Shown in pieces: positions 39,343-50,498 of a DNA stretch of 64,000 bases (position 1 is its first letter; each line of letters begins with the position of its first letter). Source of the stretch: Staphylococcus sp. 17KM0847 (GTDB taxonomy: Bacteria > Bacillota > Bacilli > Staphylococcales > Staphylococcaceae). The stretch is from positions 744,001 through 808,000 of the forward strand of contig NZ_CP040781.1 of NCBI RefSeq assembly GCF_013463155.1. Direction: 5' to 3'. The notes beneath the pieces were generated by a model. The model was not told the DNA's origin and searched no databases. It was given only the letters and a program-made list of their open reading frames with translations. The position numbers and the translations under genes were made by a program.

Positions 39343-40527
39343 GTGAAAAGTAATGAACTATTATTAGCAACCGAGTATTTAGAAAAAGAAAAAAGAATTC
39401 CAAGAGAAGTATTGATTGATGCGATTGAAGCGGCATTAATTACAGCATATAAAAAGAATTATGAGAGTGCGCGTAATGTTCGTGTAGAACTGAGTTTAGA
39501 TAATGGAACATTCCATGTTATTGCACGTAAAGAAGTTGTTGAAGAAGTCATGGATGATCGTGAAGAAGTTGATATTTCAACAGCGTTAGTCAAAAACCCT
39601 GCATATGAAATTGGTGATATTTATGAAGAAGATGTTACACCGAAAGACTTTGGACGTGTAGGTGCACAAGCTGCGAAACAAGCAGTGATGCAACGTTTAC
39701 GTGATGCGGAACGTGAAATTTTATATGAAGAGTTTATTGATAAAGAAGATGACATAGTGACAGGTGTTATTGACCGTGTCGATCACCGTTATGTATATGT
39801 TAATCTCGGCAGAACAGAAGCCGTATTGTCAGAAGCAGAGCGCAGTCCAAACGAATCATATATTCCTAATGAACGCATTAAAGTATATGTTAACAAAGTA
39901 GAACAAACAACTAAAGGACCTCAAATTTTTGTATCGCGTAGTCATCCAGGATTACTCAAGCGTTTGTTCGAACAAGAAGTACCAGAAATTTTTGAAGGTA
40001 CAGTTGAAGTGAAGTCTGTTGCACGTGAAGCAGGAGATCGCTCGAAAATCAGTGTATATGCTGAAAATGGTGATATTGATGCTGTTGGTGCGTGTGTGGG
40101 TGCAAAAGGTGCACGTGTTGAGGCTGTGGTTGAAGAGCTTGGTGGCGAAAAGATTGATATTGTACAATGGGATGCAGATCCAAAAGTATTTGTGCGCAAT
40201 GCATTAAGTCCATCACAAGTGGTTGACGTTATTGTGGATGAGGAAAATCAATCTACAACAGTTATCGTGCCAGATTATCAACTGTCATTGGCAATTGGTA
40301 AGCGTGGTCAAAATGCACGACTTGCAGCTAAATTAACAGGTTGGAAAATTGATATTAAATCTGAAACAGATGCTAAAGCACTCGGTCTTGATCAATTACA
40401 ATCAACGACTGATGAAGATAAAGCAGTTGTTGAAGATGAGGAAGTGCCAGCGGAAGAAACAGACGTATTAGAACAACATACAGAACAAACACCATTGAAT
40501 ATAGAGGATGAAGTGGAACAGGAATAG
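39343..40527 (+). CDS. nusA: Transcription termination/antitermination factor NusA
   Basis: RNA polymerase-binding factor of 394 aa for pausing and termination. It has an N-terminal polymerase-binding domain (1-125), an S1 domain (IVTGVIDRVDHRYVYVNLG), and two KH domains with GACVGAKGARVEAVVEEL and LAIGKRGQNARLAAKLTGW. The acidic tail EDKAVVEDEEVPAEETD follows, with no acidic-repeat domains as in E. coli. The start is GTG after AAGGAGGAAG. Confidence 0.97.
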   Translation: MKSNELLLATEYLEKEKRIPREVLIDAIEAALITAYKKNYESARNVRVELSLDNGTFHVIARKEVVEEVMDDREEVDISTALVKNPAYEIGDIYEEDVTPKDFGRVGAQAAKQAVMQRLRDAEREILYEEFIDKEDDIVTGVIDRVDHRYVYVNLGRTEAVLSEAERSPNESYIPNERIKVYVNKVEQTTKGPQIFVSRSHPGLLKRLFEQEVPEIFEGTVEVKSVAREAGDRSKISVYAENGDIDAVGACVGAKGARVEAVVEELGGEKIDIVQWDADPKVFVRNALSPSQVVDVIVDEENQSTTVIVPDYQLSLAIGKRGQNARLAAKLTGWKIDIKSETDAKALGLDQLQSTTDEDKAVVEDEEVPAEETDVLEQHTEQTPLNIEDEVEQE

Positions 40528-40538
40528 GAGGGATTTTC

Positions 40539-40826
40539 ATGAAAAAACGTAAAATTCCTATGCGTAAATGTATTTTATCTAATGAGATGAAGCCTAAAAA
40601 AGATATGATTCGTGTTGTACAAAACAAAGAAGGTGACATCGCAGCAGATGCAACAGGTAAAATGCAGGGACGTGGTGCGTATGTCAGTAAAGATGTAGCA
40701 CTTGTAGAGCAAGCACAACAAGCACAAAAGCTCGAACAATTTTTTAAAGTATCACAGGAAACACTAGAACCTGTATATAAAGAGATTATTCGATTGATCT
40801 ATCGGGAAGAGATACCTACAAAATGA
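40539..40826 (+). CDS. rnpM: RNase P modulator RnpM (YlxR)
   Basis: Small basic YlxR/DUF448 RNA-binding protein of 95 aa. It has the conserved RKCILSNEMKPKKDMIRVV and GRGAYV motifs. In Bacillus it was recently assigned as a modulator of RNase P; the transfer to this organism is by family. It overlaps ylxQ by 4 bases (ATGA). Confidence 0.93.
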   Translation: MKKRKIPMRKCILSNEMKPKKDMIRVVQNKEGDIAADATGKMQGRGAYVSKDVALVEQAQQAQKLEQFFKVSQETLEPVYKEIIRLIYREEIPTK

Positions 40827-41134
40827 ATCAACAACAATTTTTGAATTTTTTAGGGATTGCTATGCGTGCTGGCAAAGTTAAGACAGGCGAATCGGTTTTA
40901 TTAACAGAAATTAAGAAGCAACGATTAAAGTTAGTGTTAATCGCTGAAGATGCATCGAACAATACAAAAAAAATATTAGAAAACAAATGTACAACTTATC
41001 GCATACCGTATCGAATGGTGAGCAATCGATATGATTTAGGTAAAGCGATGGGGAAACAGGCGCGTGTCAATATCGGCATTACAGATCAAGGCTTTGCAAA
41101 AAAGTTGATCACGATGATCGATGAAGACAAGTAA
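40823..41134 (+). CDS. ylxQ: YlxQ, L7Ae-family RNA-binding protein
   Basis: A 103-aa member of the L7Ae/L30e/S12e family (FLGIAMRAGKVKTGESVLLTE, LIAEDASNNTKKILENKC, GKQARVNIGITDQGFAKKL). Homologues bind kink-turn RNAs; the cellular target is not established. It is translationally coupled to rnpM and sits 11 bases before infB. Confidence 0.93.
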   Translation: MNQQQFLNFLGIAMRAGKVKTGESVLLTEIKKQRLKLVLIAEDASNNTKKILENKCTTYRIPYRMVSNRYDLGKAMGKQARVNIGITDQGFAKKLITMIDEDK

Positions 41135-41145
41135 GGAGTGGTTGA

Positions 41146-43251
41146 ATGAGTAAACAAAGAATATATGAATATGCAAAAGAACTTAATATCAAAAGCAAAG
41201 ATGCTATTGATGAATTGAAAAAAAATGGCGTAAATGTTTCGAATCATATGCAAGCATTAGAAGCAGATCATGTAAAAATCTTAGATAAGGCGTTTAAAAA
41301 AAGCCAAACTTCAAACGATAAAAAAGAAACAGCACCAAAACAAAAACAGCAACAAAATAAAGGCAAAAATCAAAACAATCAACAACAAAAAAATAATAAA
41401 GCCAATCATGCTAACAACAAGAAAAATAAAAAGAATCAGAAAAACAACAAGAAAAATCAACCACAACAACAAAAACCTGCAGAGCCTAAAGAAATGCCAT
41501 CAAAAATCACGTATACAGAAGGCATTACTGTGGGTGAGTTAGCTGGAAAGTTAGGCGTAGATTCATCAGAAATTATTAAAAAGTTATTCTTATTAGGCAT
41601 TATGGCAAATATCAACCAATCATTAGATATTGAAGCACTTGAATTAATCGCTTCAGACTATGGTGTTGAATTAGAAGAAGAAGTGATTATTGATGATAAT
41701 GACTTAGATATTTATTTTGAAGATGTTGAAGAAGATGAAGCGGCAGTAGAACGTCCAGCAGTTGTTACAATTATGGGACACGTTGACCATGGTAAAACAA
41801 CATTGCTTGACTCAATTCGTCATACGCACGTAACAGCAGGAGAAGCAGGCGGTATCACACAACATATCGGTGCATACCAAATTGAAAACAAAGGTAATAA
41901 AATCACGTTCTTAGATACACCGGGTCACGCAGCATTTACAACGATGCGTGCACGTGGTGCGCAAGTGACAGATATTACGATTCTTGTGGTTGCTGCAGAT
42001 GATGGTGTCATGCCTCAAACAATTGAAGCGATTAACCACGCTAAAGAGGCAGAAGTACCGATTATTGTCGCAGTGAATAAAATCGATAAACCGACTGCAA
42101 ATCCAGATCGTGTCATGCAGGAATTAGCAGAGTATAACTTAATTCCTGAAGATTGGGGTGGCGATACAATCTTTGTACCACTCTCAGCTCTAAGTGGTGA
42201 AGGTATTGACGACTTGTTAGAGATGCTTGTACTCGTGTCAGAAGTTCAAGAGTTGAAAGCGAATGCCAATAAACCAGCAGTAGGTACAGTGATTGAAGCA
42301 GAGCTAGATAAATCACGTGGACCAGCAGCGTCATTACTTGTTCAAAATGGAACGCTAAATGTTGGCGATGCCATCGTTGTAGGCAACACACACGGTAAAG
42401 TACGTGCGATGGTCAATGATTTAGGTAAACGTATTAAAACAGCGGGGCCATCTACACCTGTTGAGATTACAGGTTTAAGTGCAGTACCACAAGCAGGTGA
42501 TCGTTTTGTTGTCTTTGAAGACGAGAAAAAAGCACGCCGTATTGGTGAAGCACGTGAACAAGAAAGTATTTTACAACAGCGTCAAGAAAGCAAAAATGTA
42601 TCATTAGATAACTTGTTTGAACAAATGAAACAAGGTGAAATGAAAGACTTAAATGTCATCATCAAAGGAGACGTTCAAGGCTCAGTTGAAGCATTAGCAG
42701 CGTCACTTATGAAAATCGATGTTGAAGGTGTGAATGTGCGTATTATTCATACGGCAACAGGTGCAATTAATGAATCAGATGTCACACTTGCAAATGCCTC
42801 AAATGGTATTATTATCGGCTTTAACGTACGTCCAGATGCAGGAGCAAAACGTGCAGCTGAAGAAGAAAACGTAGATATGCGTCTACATCGTGTTATCTAC
42901 AATGTCATTGAAGAAATCGAATCAGCAATGAAAGGTATGCTGGATCCAGAATATGAAGAAAAAGTGATTGGTCAAGCCGAAGTACGTCAAACATTCAAAG
43001 TATCTAAAGTAGGTACAATCGCAGGTAGTTATGTTACGGACGGTAAAATCACACGCGATTCAAGTGTACGTGTAATCCGTGATGGCATCGTGATCTTTGA
43101 AGGTGAGTTAGATTCATTGAAACGCTTTAAAGATGATGCTAAAGAAGTCTCACAAGGCTATGAATGTGGTATTACAATCGAGAAGTTTAACGACCTCAAA
43201 GAAGGCGATATTATAGAAGTCTACATCATGGTTGAAATCGAACGTAAATAA
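41146..43251 (+). CDS. infB: Translation initiation factor IF-2
   Basis: GTPase of 701 aa that places initiator fMet-tRNA on the 30S subunit. The N-terminal IF2_N domain ([19 protein letters not shown]) is followed by a low-complexity Asn/Lys/Gln linker (about 50-110). The second IF2_N and the G domain follow, with [17 protein letters not shown] and NKIDKP, then domains II, III and the tRNA-binding C2. The AAT/AAA-rich linker explains the biased base composition near 41300-41480. A terminator follows. Confidence 0.98.
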   Translation: MSKQRIYEYAKELNIKSKDAIDELKKNGVNVSNHMQALEADHVKILDKAFKKSQTSNDKKETAPKQKQQQNKGKNQNNQQQKNNKANHANNKKNKKNQKNNKKNQPQQQKPAEPKEMPSKITYTEGITVGELAGKLGVDSSEIIKKLFLLGIMANINQSLDIEALELIASDYGVELEEEVIIDDNDLDIYFEDVEEDEAAVERPAVVTIMGHVDHGKTTLLDSIRHTHVTAGEAGGITQHIGAYQIENKGNKITFLDTPGHAAFTTMRARGAQVTDITILVVAADDGVMPQTIEAINHAKEAEVPIIVAVNKIDKPTANPDRVMQELAEYNLIPEDWGGDTIFVPLSALSGEGIDDLLEMLVLVSEVQELKANANKPAVGTVIEAELDKSRGPAASLLVQNGTLNVGDAIVVGNTHGKVRAMVNDLGKRIKTAGPSTPVEITGLSAVPQAGDRFVVFEDEKKARRIGEAREQESILQQRQESKNVSLDNLFEQMKQGEMKDLNVIIKGDVQGSVEALAASLMKIDVEGVNVRIIHTATGAINESDVTLANASNGIIIGFNVRPDAGAKRAAEEENVDMRLHRVIYNVIEEIESAMKGMLDPEYEEKVIGQAEVRQTFKVSKVGTIAGSYVTDGKITRDSSVRVIRDGIVIFEGELDSLKRFKDDAKEVSQGYECGITIEKFNDLKEGDIIEVYIMVEIERK

Positions 43252-43268
43252 TAGAAGGTAAAAAATAA

Positions 43269-43305
43269 GACGTCGATACTCCTGAAAGGGAGGCTCGGCG
43301 TTTTG
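43269..43305 (+). terminator. Terminator after infB
   Basis: CGTCGA...CTCC pairs with GGAG...TCGGCG (one GU pair), followed by TTTTG. It separates infB from rbfA. Confidence 0.75.
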
Positions 43306-43399
43306 TTCTGTCAGTCTTATAGAAACTTTAATAAAGTATTGGCAACCCAATAAGTGTCAATAGTAGAAGCATTCCTATATGAACTCCAAACACCTATCG

Positions 43400-43429
43400 T
43401 TGACGTAGCTTTACTCGGTCATATATAAT
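43400..43429 (+). promoter_or_regulatory. Promoter for rbfA-truB-ribF
   Basis: TTGACG (43400-43405), an 18-base spacer and TATAAT (43424-43429), about 54 bases before the rbfA start. With the infB terminator it gives rbfA its own control. Confidence 0.7.
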
Positions 43430-43482
43430 GGTGAATTGAAGTCGATGGCATGTTTATATTGAAAAGTAAAGAGGTGAGAGAC

Positions 43483-43830
43483 ATGAACATGAGAGCAGAA
43501 CGCGTTGGTGAACAGATGAAAAAAGAACTGATGGACATCATCAATAATAAGTTGAAAGATCCACGTGTAGGTTTCTTAACGATTACCGATGTACAACCTA
43601 CAAATGATTTGTCATTAGCAAAGGTTTATTTTACAGTGCTTGGTAATGACAAAGCACGCCAAGATACATTTAAAGGTTTAGAAAAGGCCAAAGGATTCTT
43701 AAAATCAGAACTTGGGCAACGCATTCGTCTTCGTATTGTGCCAGAGTTGCAGTTTGAATATGATGAATCCATTGAATATGGTAATCGTATCGAACAATTA
43801 ATTCAGGGATTACACAAAAATGATGAATAA
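43483..43830 (+). CDS. rbfA: 30S ribosome-binding factor RbfA
   Basis: KH-fold cold-shock and 30S maturation factor, 115 aa from ATG 43483, which follows AGAGGTGAG and gives [20 protein letters not shown]. Conserved core: [15 protein letters not shown] and [17 protein letters not shown]. The upstream in-frame ATG at 43450 lacks a ribosome-binding site. Confidence 0.96.
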   Translation: MNMRAERVGEQMKKELMDIINNKLKDPRVGFLTITDVQPTNDLSLAKVYFTVLGNDKARQDTFKGLEKAKGFLKSELGQRIRLRIVPELQFEYDESIEYGNRIEQLIQGLHKNDE

Positions 43831-43835
43831 AGATG

Positions 43836-43886
43836 GGGCTAGGATATGTCATGCAGTCTGAACGATATGTATGTCCTAGCCTTTAT
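43836..43886 (+). terminator. Terminator-like hairpin between rbfA and truB
   Basis: GGCTAGGA (43837-43844) pairs with TCCTAGCC (43874-43881) with additional weak pairs inside, then TTTAT. Probably a partial terminator, because no truB promoter is obvious. Confidence 0.7.
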
Positions 43887-43914
43887 ATGTATTGTAAAAA
43901 GGAGTGTGTGATAG

Positions 43915-44832
43915 ATGTATGACGGTATATTACCTGTCTACAAACCTCGGGGATTAACGAGTCATGATGTGGTGTTTAAATTACGCAAAATTCTAAAAAT
44001 GAAAAAGATAGGTCATACCGGTACACTTGATCCAGAGGTAGATGGTGTTTTGCCTATTTGTTTAGGGCAAGCGACGAAAATCAGTGACTATATTATGGAT
44101 ATGGGTAAGACATATTATGCTGAAGTGACAGTGGGTCTATCTACAACGACAGAAGATCAAACAGGTGAGGTGTTAGAGCGCCGAGCTGTTGATGCAACGA
44201 TGCTGAACAATGTCCAAGTAGATAAGGTCTTGACGCAGTTTGAAGGCTGGATTACACAGATTCCTCCGATGTATTCGTCAGTCAAAGTCAATGGCAAGAA
44301 GCTTTATGAATATGCACGTCGTGGTGAAACGGTAGAGCGTCCAGAACGCCAAGTCCATATTCAATCTATCCAACGTAAGCGTGATGTGGTGATTGAGAAT
44401 CATTGTGCAATATTCGAAATAGAAGTCACTTGTGGTAAGGGTACATACATACGAACACTCGCAACAGATATTGGTCGAGCGCTTGGATTCCCAGCACATA
44501 TGTCAAAGTTAACACGGACGAATAGTGGTGGATTCGACATCGTACAAGCATTGTCACTAGAAGATATCGCACAACAACATGAAGTAGGCACATTAACACA
44601 AAGTCTTTTACCAATCCAATATGGCTTACAAGCATTGCCTTTTTATACTGTGTCAGATTCGAAATGGATCCAACGTATTCAAAATGGTCAAAAATTTCAA
44701 CGTCATCAGTTGAATATTACAGTTAAAGACGCATTCGTATTTATAGAACAGTCGACTGATAAAGTATTGGCTATTTATGAGCAGCATCCATCACGTGTCA
44801 ATGAGATTAAACCGAAAAAGGTATTTAACTAA
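43915..44832 (+). CDS. truB: tRNA pseudouridine-55 synthase TruB
   Basis: Enzyme of 305 aa converting U55 of tRNA to pseudouridine. The catalytic aspartate is D39 in [21 protein letters not shown]. Other motifs are [19 protein letters not shown] and [15 protein letters not shown]. The ATG follows AAAGGAG. It is 16 bases upstream of ribF. Confidence 0.97.
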   Translation: MYDGILPVYKPRGLTSHDVVFKLRKILKMKKIGHTGTLDPEVDGVLPICLGQATKISDYIMDMGKTYYAEVTVGLSTTTEDQTGEVLERRAVDATMLNNVQVDKVLTQFEGWITQIPPMYSSVKVNGKKLYEYARRGETVERPERQVHIQSIQRKRDVVIENHCAIFEIEVTCGKGTYIRTLATDIGRALGFPAHMSKLTRTNSGGFDIVQALSLEDIAQQHEVGTLTQSLLPIQYGLQALPFYTVSDSKWIQRIQNGQKFQRHQLNITVKDAFVFIEQSTDKVLAIYEQHPSRVNEIKPKKVFN

Positions 44833-44848
44833 AGGAGAGACATGGATT

Positions 44849-45820
44849 ATGCAAGTTATTGAAATCACACATCCTATACAGAAAGAACAATATATACAAG
44901 AGGATATTGCGATTGCTTTAGGCTTCTTTGATGGTTTGCATCGAGGGCATCAAGCACTTTTTAATCAATTAGATACAGTTGCCCAATCACGAGGACTAAA
45001 AAAAGCAGTGATGACTTTTGATCCACATCCCTCTGTTGTATTAAATCCTAAACAAAAACGCACAACGTATCTTACACCACTTGATGATAAAATAGCGTTG
45101 TTACGTGAGCAGGGGATTGACTATTGTCTTGTTGTTAACTTCTCAAGTCGTTTTGCGGAAGTCCCACCGGATCGTTTTATCCAAGAGTATCTTGTGAACA
45201 ATCATGTCCAAGTTGTTGTAGCAGGGTTTGACTTTACATTTGGCAAATATGGCAAAGGGAACATGGCAATGTTACAAGAGTATTGTGAAGAGATAGAATG
45301 TATCACGGTAGGCAAGCAAGATTTGAACGGTGAGAAGATTTCGACAACAGCAATTCGACAAGCACTGAAAAAAGGGCACCTCGCTGCTGCGAATGAAGCA
45401 TTAGGCTACCGTTATCAAGTCAAAGGCACCGTCGTACAAGGAGAAAAGAGAGGACGTACGATTGGATTCCCAACAGCAAATATTCAATTAAGTGATGATT
45501 ATTTGTTACCTACAAAAGGCGTCTATGCGGTTAGCTTGACCATGGGTGCAGGTCATAAAGTATATCGTGGCGTTTGTAATGTAGGTGTTAAACCAACATT
45601 TCATGATGATTTGCCACAGATTGTCATAGAAGTTAATATTTTTGACTTTGATGAAGATATTTACGGAGAGCGTGTTACGGTGACGTGGCATCACTATATT
45701 CGTCCTGAAATGAAGTTTGATGGTATTGATCCTCTTGTTGCACAGATTAATCAAGATAAAGAACGTGCGAAATATTTATTAGCAGTTGATTTTGAAGATG
45801 ATGTATCATATAATATATAA
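44849..45820 (+). CDS. ribF: Bifunctional riboflavin kinase / FMN adenylyltransferase
   Basis: Makes FMN and then FAD from riboflavin, 323 aa from ATG 44849 (9 bases after AAAGGAGAG; the longer frame into truB is not used). The N-terminal nucleotidyltransferase has GFFDGLHRGHQALF and ISTTAIRQALKKG. The C-terminal kinase has KRGRTIGFPTANI and GVKPTFHDDLPQIVIEVNIFDF. No FMN riboswitch is present ahead of it. Confidence 0.96.
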   Translation: MQVIEITHPIQKEQYIQEDIAIALGFFDGLHRGHQALFNQLDTVAQSRGLKKAVMTFDPHPSVVLNPKQKRTTYLTPLDDKIALLREQGIDYCLVVNFSSRFAEVPPDRFIQEYLVNNHVQVVVAGFDFTFGKYGKGNMAMLQEYCEEIECITVGKQDLNGEKISTTAIRQALKKGHLAAANEALGYRYQVKGTVVQGEKRGRTIGFPTANIQLSDDYLLPTKGVYAVSLTMGAGHKVYRGVCNVGVKPTFHDDLPQIVIEVNIFDFDEDIYGERVTVTWHHYIRPEMKFDGIDPLVAQINQDKERAKYLLAVDFEDDVSYNI

Positions 45821-45846
45821 AGTCTATTGAACAAAAACAATAGCGA

Positions 45847-45893
45847 CCTTAGTCTTGGTAGGTTGAAACTCCGACGCCTCACTCAGATTAAGG
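45847..45893 (+). promoter_or_regulatory. Structured rpsO leader, candidate S15 autoregulatory site
   Basis: CCTTAGTCT (45847-45855) pairs with AGATTAAGG (45885-45893) and encloses a GC-containing region with AGG/CCT pairing, about 30 bases before the rpsO start. Firmicute S15 is known to repress its own mRNA by binding such leaders. The assignment is by position and fold only. Confidence 0.5.
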
Positions 45894-45923
45894 CATATTA
45901 ACATTAAAGGAGGAAATTGACTT

Positions 45924-46193
45924 ATGGCAATTTCACAAGAACGTAAAAACGAATTAATTAAAGAATACCGTACACATGAAACAGATACGGGTTCACCAGA
46001 AGTACAAATCGCAGTATTAACTGCTGAAATCACAGCGTTAAACGACCATTTACGCACACATAAAAAAGACCACCATTCACGTCGTGGTTTATTAAAAATG
46101 GTAGGTCGTCGTCGTCACTTACTAAACTACTTACGTGACAAAGACGTTCAACGTTACCGTGAACTTATTAAATCATTAGGTATCCGTCGTTAA
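45924..46193 (+). CDS. rpsO: 30S ribosomal protein S15
   Basis: Primary 16S rRNA-binding protein of 89 aa. Typical sequence: [25 protein letters not shown] and [31 protein letters not shown] precedes the ATG. rpsO-pnp order is conserved widely; a terminator lies between them here. Confidence 0.98.
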   Translation: MAISQERKNELIKEYRTHETDTGSPEVQIAVLTAEITALNDHLRTHKKDHHSRRGLLKMVGRRRHLLNYLRDKDVQRYRELIKSLGIRR

Positions 46194-46224
46194 TTTTAAA
46201 GACGAATGTATACGTTATAATTAT

Positions 46225-46265
46225 AAAAAGAAAGGAACCCATTCATTGGTTTCTTTCTTTTTTTA
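46225..46265 (+). terminator. Intrinsic terminator after rpsO
   Basis: AAAGAAAGGAAACC-like arm (46225-46239) pairs with GGTTTCTTTCTTT, and the T-run continues to 46264. Confidence 0.88.
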
Positions 46266-46348
46266 CTATCCAATACTTATAATGTAAGATATAATGACTT
46301 TATGACTAAAGGAACGACATGTTTAAACAGTAGGAGAGGAGATTCATC

Positions 46349-48442
46349 ATGTCTCAAGAAAAGAAAGTTTTTAAAACGGAATGGGCGAATCAACCGCTAA
46401 CAATCGAAACGGGACAATTGGCGAAACAAGCAAATGGTGCTGTACTTGTACGCTATGGTGATACAGTTGTATTATCAACAGCAACAGCATCTAAAGAGCC
46501 GCGTGACGGAGACTTTTTCCCGTTAACCGTGAACTATGAAGAAAAAATGTATGCAGCAGGTAAAATTCCTGGGGGCTTTAAAAAACGTGAAGGACGTCCG
46601 GGAGATGAGGCGACGTTGACAGCACGTTTAATTGACAGACCGATTCGTCCACTTTTTCCAGACGGCTATCGTCATGATGTACAAATTATGAATATTGTTT
46701 TGAGTGCAGATCCGAACTGTTCACCTGAAATGGCAGCAATGATTGGTTCATCTATGGCGTTAAGTGTATCGGATATTCCATTCCAAGGCCCTATTGCAGG
46801 TGTCAATGTAGGTTATATTGACGGTGAATATGTCATCAACCCAAACTTAGAGCAACAGGCTGTATCTCGCTTAGACCTTGAAGTAGCAGGGCATAAAGAT
46901 GCAGTGAACATGGTTGAAGCGGGTGCCAGTGAGATCACCGAAGCAGAGATGCTAGATGCGATTTTATTTGGACATGAAGAAATCAAGCGTTTATGTGCAT
47001 TCCAAACAGAAATTATTAACACATTACAACCTGAAAAACAAGAATTTGTACCAGAAGACAAAGATCAAGCATTAATTGATGATGTCGAAGCAATGACAAA
47101 AGCAGAAGGACTTAATGAAGCTATTCTTACATTTGATAAGCAAACACGTGATGCGAACTTAGATGCTATTAAAGAACGTATACTGGCCAACTTTGAAAAT
47201 GAAGAAGATCCAGATAATGAAGCCAAGTTAAAAGAGGTTGGTGCAATTGTCAATAGCCTCATTAAAGCAGAAGTACGCCGTCTGATCGCTGATGAAAAAA
47301 TTCGTCCGGACGGTAGAAAACCAGATGAAATTCGTCCGCTATCTTCTGAAGTCGGTTTATTGCCACGCGCACATGGTTCAGGGTTGTTTACACGTGGTCA
47401 AACACAAGCGTTATCTGTTCTAACATTAGGTTCAATTTCTGAATATCAGTTAATTGATGGCTTAGGTGAAGAAGAGCATAAACGTTTTATGCATCATTAT
47501 AACTTCCCGAATTTTTCCGTAGGCGAGACAGGACCAGTACGTGCGCCGGGACGTCGTGAAATTGGTCACGGTGCATTAGGTGAGCGTGCATTAAGATATA
47601 TTATTCCAGATGAAAAAGCATTTCCTTATACAGTGCGTATTGTAAGTGAAGTCTTAGAATCTAATGGATCATCTTCACAAGCATCGATTTGTGGCTCAAC
47701 TTTAGCTTTAATGGATGCAGGTGTACCGATTAAAGCACCAGTAGCAGGTATTGCGATGGGGCTTGTAACGCGTGAAGAAAGTTATACCATTTTAACAGAT
47801 ATTCAAGGTATGGAAGATGCACTTGGTGATATGGACTTCAAAGTAGCAGGAACAAAAGAAGGTATCACAGCAATACAAATGGATATTAAAATAGATGGTT
47901 TAACGAAAGAGGTTATCGAAGAAGCATTAGAACAAGCACGTAAAGGGCGTTTAGCTATTTTGGATCACATGCTTGAAACAATTGATCAACCGCGTACTGA
48001 ATTAAGTGCATATGCACCAAAAGTAGAAATGATGACAATCAAACCCGAAAAGATTCGCGATGTGATTGGACCAGGTGGCAAGCAAATCAATGAAATTATT
48101 GATGCGACAGGTGTCAAACTTGATATCGAACAAGACGGTACAGTTTACATCGGTTCTACTGAACAAGATATGATTAATCAAGCGCGTGAATGGATTGAAA
48201 GCATCGTACGTGAAGCAGAAGTAGGACAAGTCTATCAAGCGACTGTCAAACGTATTGAAAAGTTTGGCGCTTTTGTAGAGTTGTTCCCAGGTAAAGATGC
48301 ACTCGTCCACATTTCACAAATTGCTAAAGAACGTATTAATAAGGTCGAGGATAAGTTAGCGATTGGCGATACACTTGAAGTAAAAGTGACTGAGATTGAC
48401 AAGCAAGGTCGTGTTAACGCTTCTCACAAAGTCTTGTTATAA
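46349..48442 (+). CDS. pnp: Polynucleotide phosphorylase
   Basis: 3'-5' phosphorolytic exoribonuclease of 697 aa and degradosome component. It has two RNase PH domains (1-~230 and ~310-540, with [20 protein letters not shown]), a KH domain ([20 protein letters not shown]) and an S1 domain ([20 protein letters not shown]). The ATG follows AGGAGAGG. It is followed by a terminator and rnjB. Confidence 0.98.
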   Translation: MSQEKKVFKTEWANQPLTIETGQLAKQANGAVLVRYGDTVVLSTATASKEPRDGDFFPLTVNYEEKMYAAGKIPGGFKKREGRPGDEATLTARLIDRPIRPLFPDGYRHDVQIMNIVLSADPNCSPEMAAMIGSSMALSVSDIPFQGPIAGVNVGYIDGEYVINPNLEQQAVSRLDLEVAGHKDAVNMVEAGASEITEAEMLDAILFGHEEIKRLCAFQTEIINTLQPEKQEFVPEDKDQALIDDVEAMTKAEGLNEAILTFDKQTRDANLDAIKERILANFENEEDPDNEAKLKEVGAIVNSLIKAEVRRLIADEKIRPDGRKPDEIRPLSSEVGLLPRAHGSGLFTRGQTQALSVLTLGSISEYQLIDGLGEEEHKRFMHHYNFPNFSVGETGPVRAPGRREIGHGALGERALRYIIPDEKAFPYTVRIVSEVLESNGSSSQASICGSTLALMDAGVPIKAPVAGIAMGLVTREESYTILTDIQGMEDALGDMDFKVAGTKEGITAIQMDIKIDGLTKEVIEEALEQARKGRLAILDHMLETIDQPRTELSAYAPKVEMMTIKPEKIRDVIGPGGKQINEIIDATGVKLDIEQDGTVYIGSTEQDMINQAREWIESIVREAEVGQVYQATVKRIEKFGAFVELFPGKDALVHISQIAKERINKVEDKLAIGDTLEVKVTEIDKQGRVNASHKVLL

Positions 48443-48463
48443 GTATGTAACAGATATGATTAG

Positions 48464-48500
48464 AACGAGTTAGACGCACAACGATCTAACTCGTTTTTTC
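48464..48500 (+). terminator. Intrinsic terminator after pnp
   Basis: AACGAGTTAGA pairs perfectly with TCTAACTCGTT, followed by six T. Confidence 0.92.
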
Positions 48501-48618
48501 TTATTTAGGTGAGGGACATGTATACTTCTGCTTTAAGAGTGTACAGCGCTCTGAATATCAACTATAATAAAGAGTGACTATATAATGGACGGGTTTATAT
48601 TTATTAGGAGGTAACATT

Positions 48619-50292
48619 TTGAATTTAGTAAAAAAGAAAAATAAAAATATACGCATCATCCCTCTTGGTGGTGTGGGTGAAATTGCTAAAAATATGTACA
48701 TTGTAGAAGTAGATGATGAAATGTTCATGTTAGATGCCGGGTTGAAGTTTCCAGAAGATGAAATGTTAGGTATTGATATCGTTATTCCAGATATTCAATA
48801 CGTCATTGACAATAAACATAAATTAAAAGGAATCTTTTTAACACATGGGCATGAACATGCAATTGGTGCAGTTTCTTACGTTTTAGAGCAAGTCGATGCG
48901 CCTGTTTATGGTTCGAAACTGACAGTAGGACTGATTAAAGAAAATATGCGCGCACGTCAAATCGACAAAAAAATACGCTATTATGTCGTGAATAACGAAT
49001 CTGTGATGCGCTTTAAAGGTGTCAATGTGACGTTTTTTAATACGACACATAGTATCCCTGATAGCTTAGGCGTATGTATTCATACATCATATGGTGCGAT
49101 TGTATATACAGGTGAGTTTAAATTTGATCAAAGTTTACATGGTCATTATGCACCAGACTTGAAAAAAATGGCAGAAATTGGCAATCAAGGTGTATTTGCA
49201 TTGTTAAGTGATTCCACAGAAGCTGAGAAACCAGGCTACAACACACCAGAAAATGTCATTGAAAGCCATATGTTTGATGCGTTCACTAAAGCACATGGTC
49301 GCATTATCGTGTCGTGTTATGCTTCTAACTTTATTCGCATTCAACAAGTTTTAAACATTGCAAGCAAGCTCAATCGCAAAGTATCATTCTTAGGACGTTC
49401 TTTAGAAAGCTCGTTTAGCATTGCACGTAAGATGGGTTACTTCAACATTCCAAAAGATTTACTTGTTCCGATTAATGAAGTTGAAAACTATCCTAAAAAT
49501 GAAGTGATTATTATTGCAACGGGTATGCAAGGCGAGCCGATAGAAGCCTTGAGTCAAATGGCACGAAATAAGCATAAAATTATGAATATCCAACAAGGAG
49601 ATTCAGTCTTTTTAGCCATTACAGCTTCAGCTAATATGGAAGTCATTATCGGTAATACATTGAACGAGCTCGTTCGTGCAGGTGCCGTTGTCATTCCAAA
49701 TAATAAAAAAATACACGCCTCAAGTCACGGCTGCATGGAAGAACTGAAGCTGATGCTCAATATCATGAAGCCAGAATACTTTATTCCGGTACAAGGCGAG
49801 TTCAAAATGCAGATTGCACATGCAAAGTTAGCGAGTGAAACGGGTGTAGAGGCGGAGAAGATTTTCTTAGTTGAATCTGGTGACGTCATTAACTTTGATG
49901 GTACAGATATGACATTAAATGAAAAAGTCAATGCAGGAAATGTTTTAATCGATGGTATCGGTGTAGGTGATGTTGGAAATATTGTATTGCGAGATCGTCA
50001 CTTATTAGCAGAAGACGGTATTTTTATCGCAGTTGTTACACTAGATCCTAAAAACAAACGCATTGCAGCAGGACCTGAAATTCAATCACGCGGCTTTGTA
50101 TATGTGCGTGAGAGTGAAGCTTTATTAAAAGAAGCTGAAGATAAAGTTCGCGAAATTGTAGAAGCAGGTTTACAAGAAAAACGTATCGAATGGTCAGAGA
50201 TGAAACAAAATATGCGTGACCAGATCAGTAAATTATTATTCGAAAGTACGCGTAGACGTCCAATGATCATTCCAGTTATTTCTGAAATATAA
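48619..50292 (+). CDS. rnjB: Ribonuclease J2
   Basis: Beta-CASP metallo-beta-lactamase RNase of 557 aa, partner of RNase J1. The metal motif is HGHEHAIG (H76, H78), lacking the Asp-His pair of the canonical HxHxDH, as expected for the J2 paralogue, whose role is largely structural. The beta-CASP region and the C-terminal HASSHG and [13 protein letters not shown] follow. The start is TTG after AGGAGGT. The position after pnp fits J2 rather than J1. Confidence 0.93.
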   Translation: MNLVKKKNKNIRIIPLGGVGEIAKNMYIVEVDDEMFMLDAGLKFPEDEMLGIDIVIPDIQYVIDNKHKLKGIFLTHGHEHAIGAVSYVLEQVDAPVYGSKLTVGLIKENMRARQIDKKIRYYVVNNESVMRFKGVNVTFFNTTHSIPDSLGVCIHTSYGAIVYTGEFKFDQSLHGHYAPDLKKMAEIGNQGVFALLSDSTEAEKPGYNTPENVIESHMFDAFTKAHGRIIVSCYASNFIRIQQVLNIASKLNRKVSFLGRSLESSFSIARKMGYFNIPKDLLVPINEVENYPKNEVIIIATGMQGEPIEALSQMARNKHKIMNIQQGDSVFLAITASANMEVIIGNTLNELVRAGAVVIPNNKKIHASSHGCMEELKLMLNIMKPEYFIPVQGEFKMQIAHAKLASETGVEAEKIFLVESGDVINFDGTDMTLNEKVNAGNVLIDGIGVGDVGNIVLRDRHLLAEDGIFIAVVTLDPKNKRIAAGPEIQSRGFVYVRESEALLKEAEDKVREIVEAGLQEKRIEWSEMKQNMRDQISKLLFESTRRRPMIIPVISEI

Positions 50293-50391
50293 CATAGACT
50301 AGAGTTGCAAGTACAAAATCAAGATGATAGCGATCATCAGACCTATAAAGGTTTTCATTTGACGCTTTATCATAAATAATAGCTCAACAAA

Positions 50392-50448
50392 AACGAATCT
50401 TACGCTTTGAAATGTATAGCCGTTTTAAAGTGTAGGTTCGCTTTTTTG
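50392..50448 (+). terminator. Intrinsic terminator after rnjB
   Basis: CGAATCTTACGCTTT pairs with AAAGTGTAGGTTCG (one bulge, GU pairs) and ends in six T. spoIIIE starts 50 bases further on. Confidence 0.8.
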
Positions 50449-50498
50449 CATAGTGATTCTCAATACATATTTTGAAAGAAAGAAGCAGGTGACGATGC

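Noticed and set aside
41280-41480. Low-complexity A-rich repeats as a mobile or CRISPR-like repeat
   Set aside because: They encode the Asn/Lys/Gln linker of IF-2 in frame and have no regular spacer pattern.
44800-44848. FMN riboswitch ahead of ribF
   Set aside because: The gap from truB is 16 bases, too short for the aptamer.
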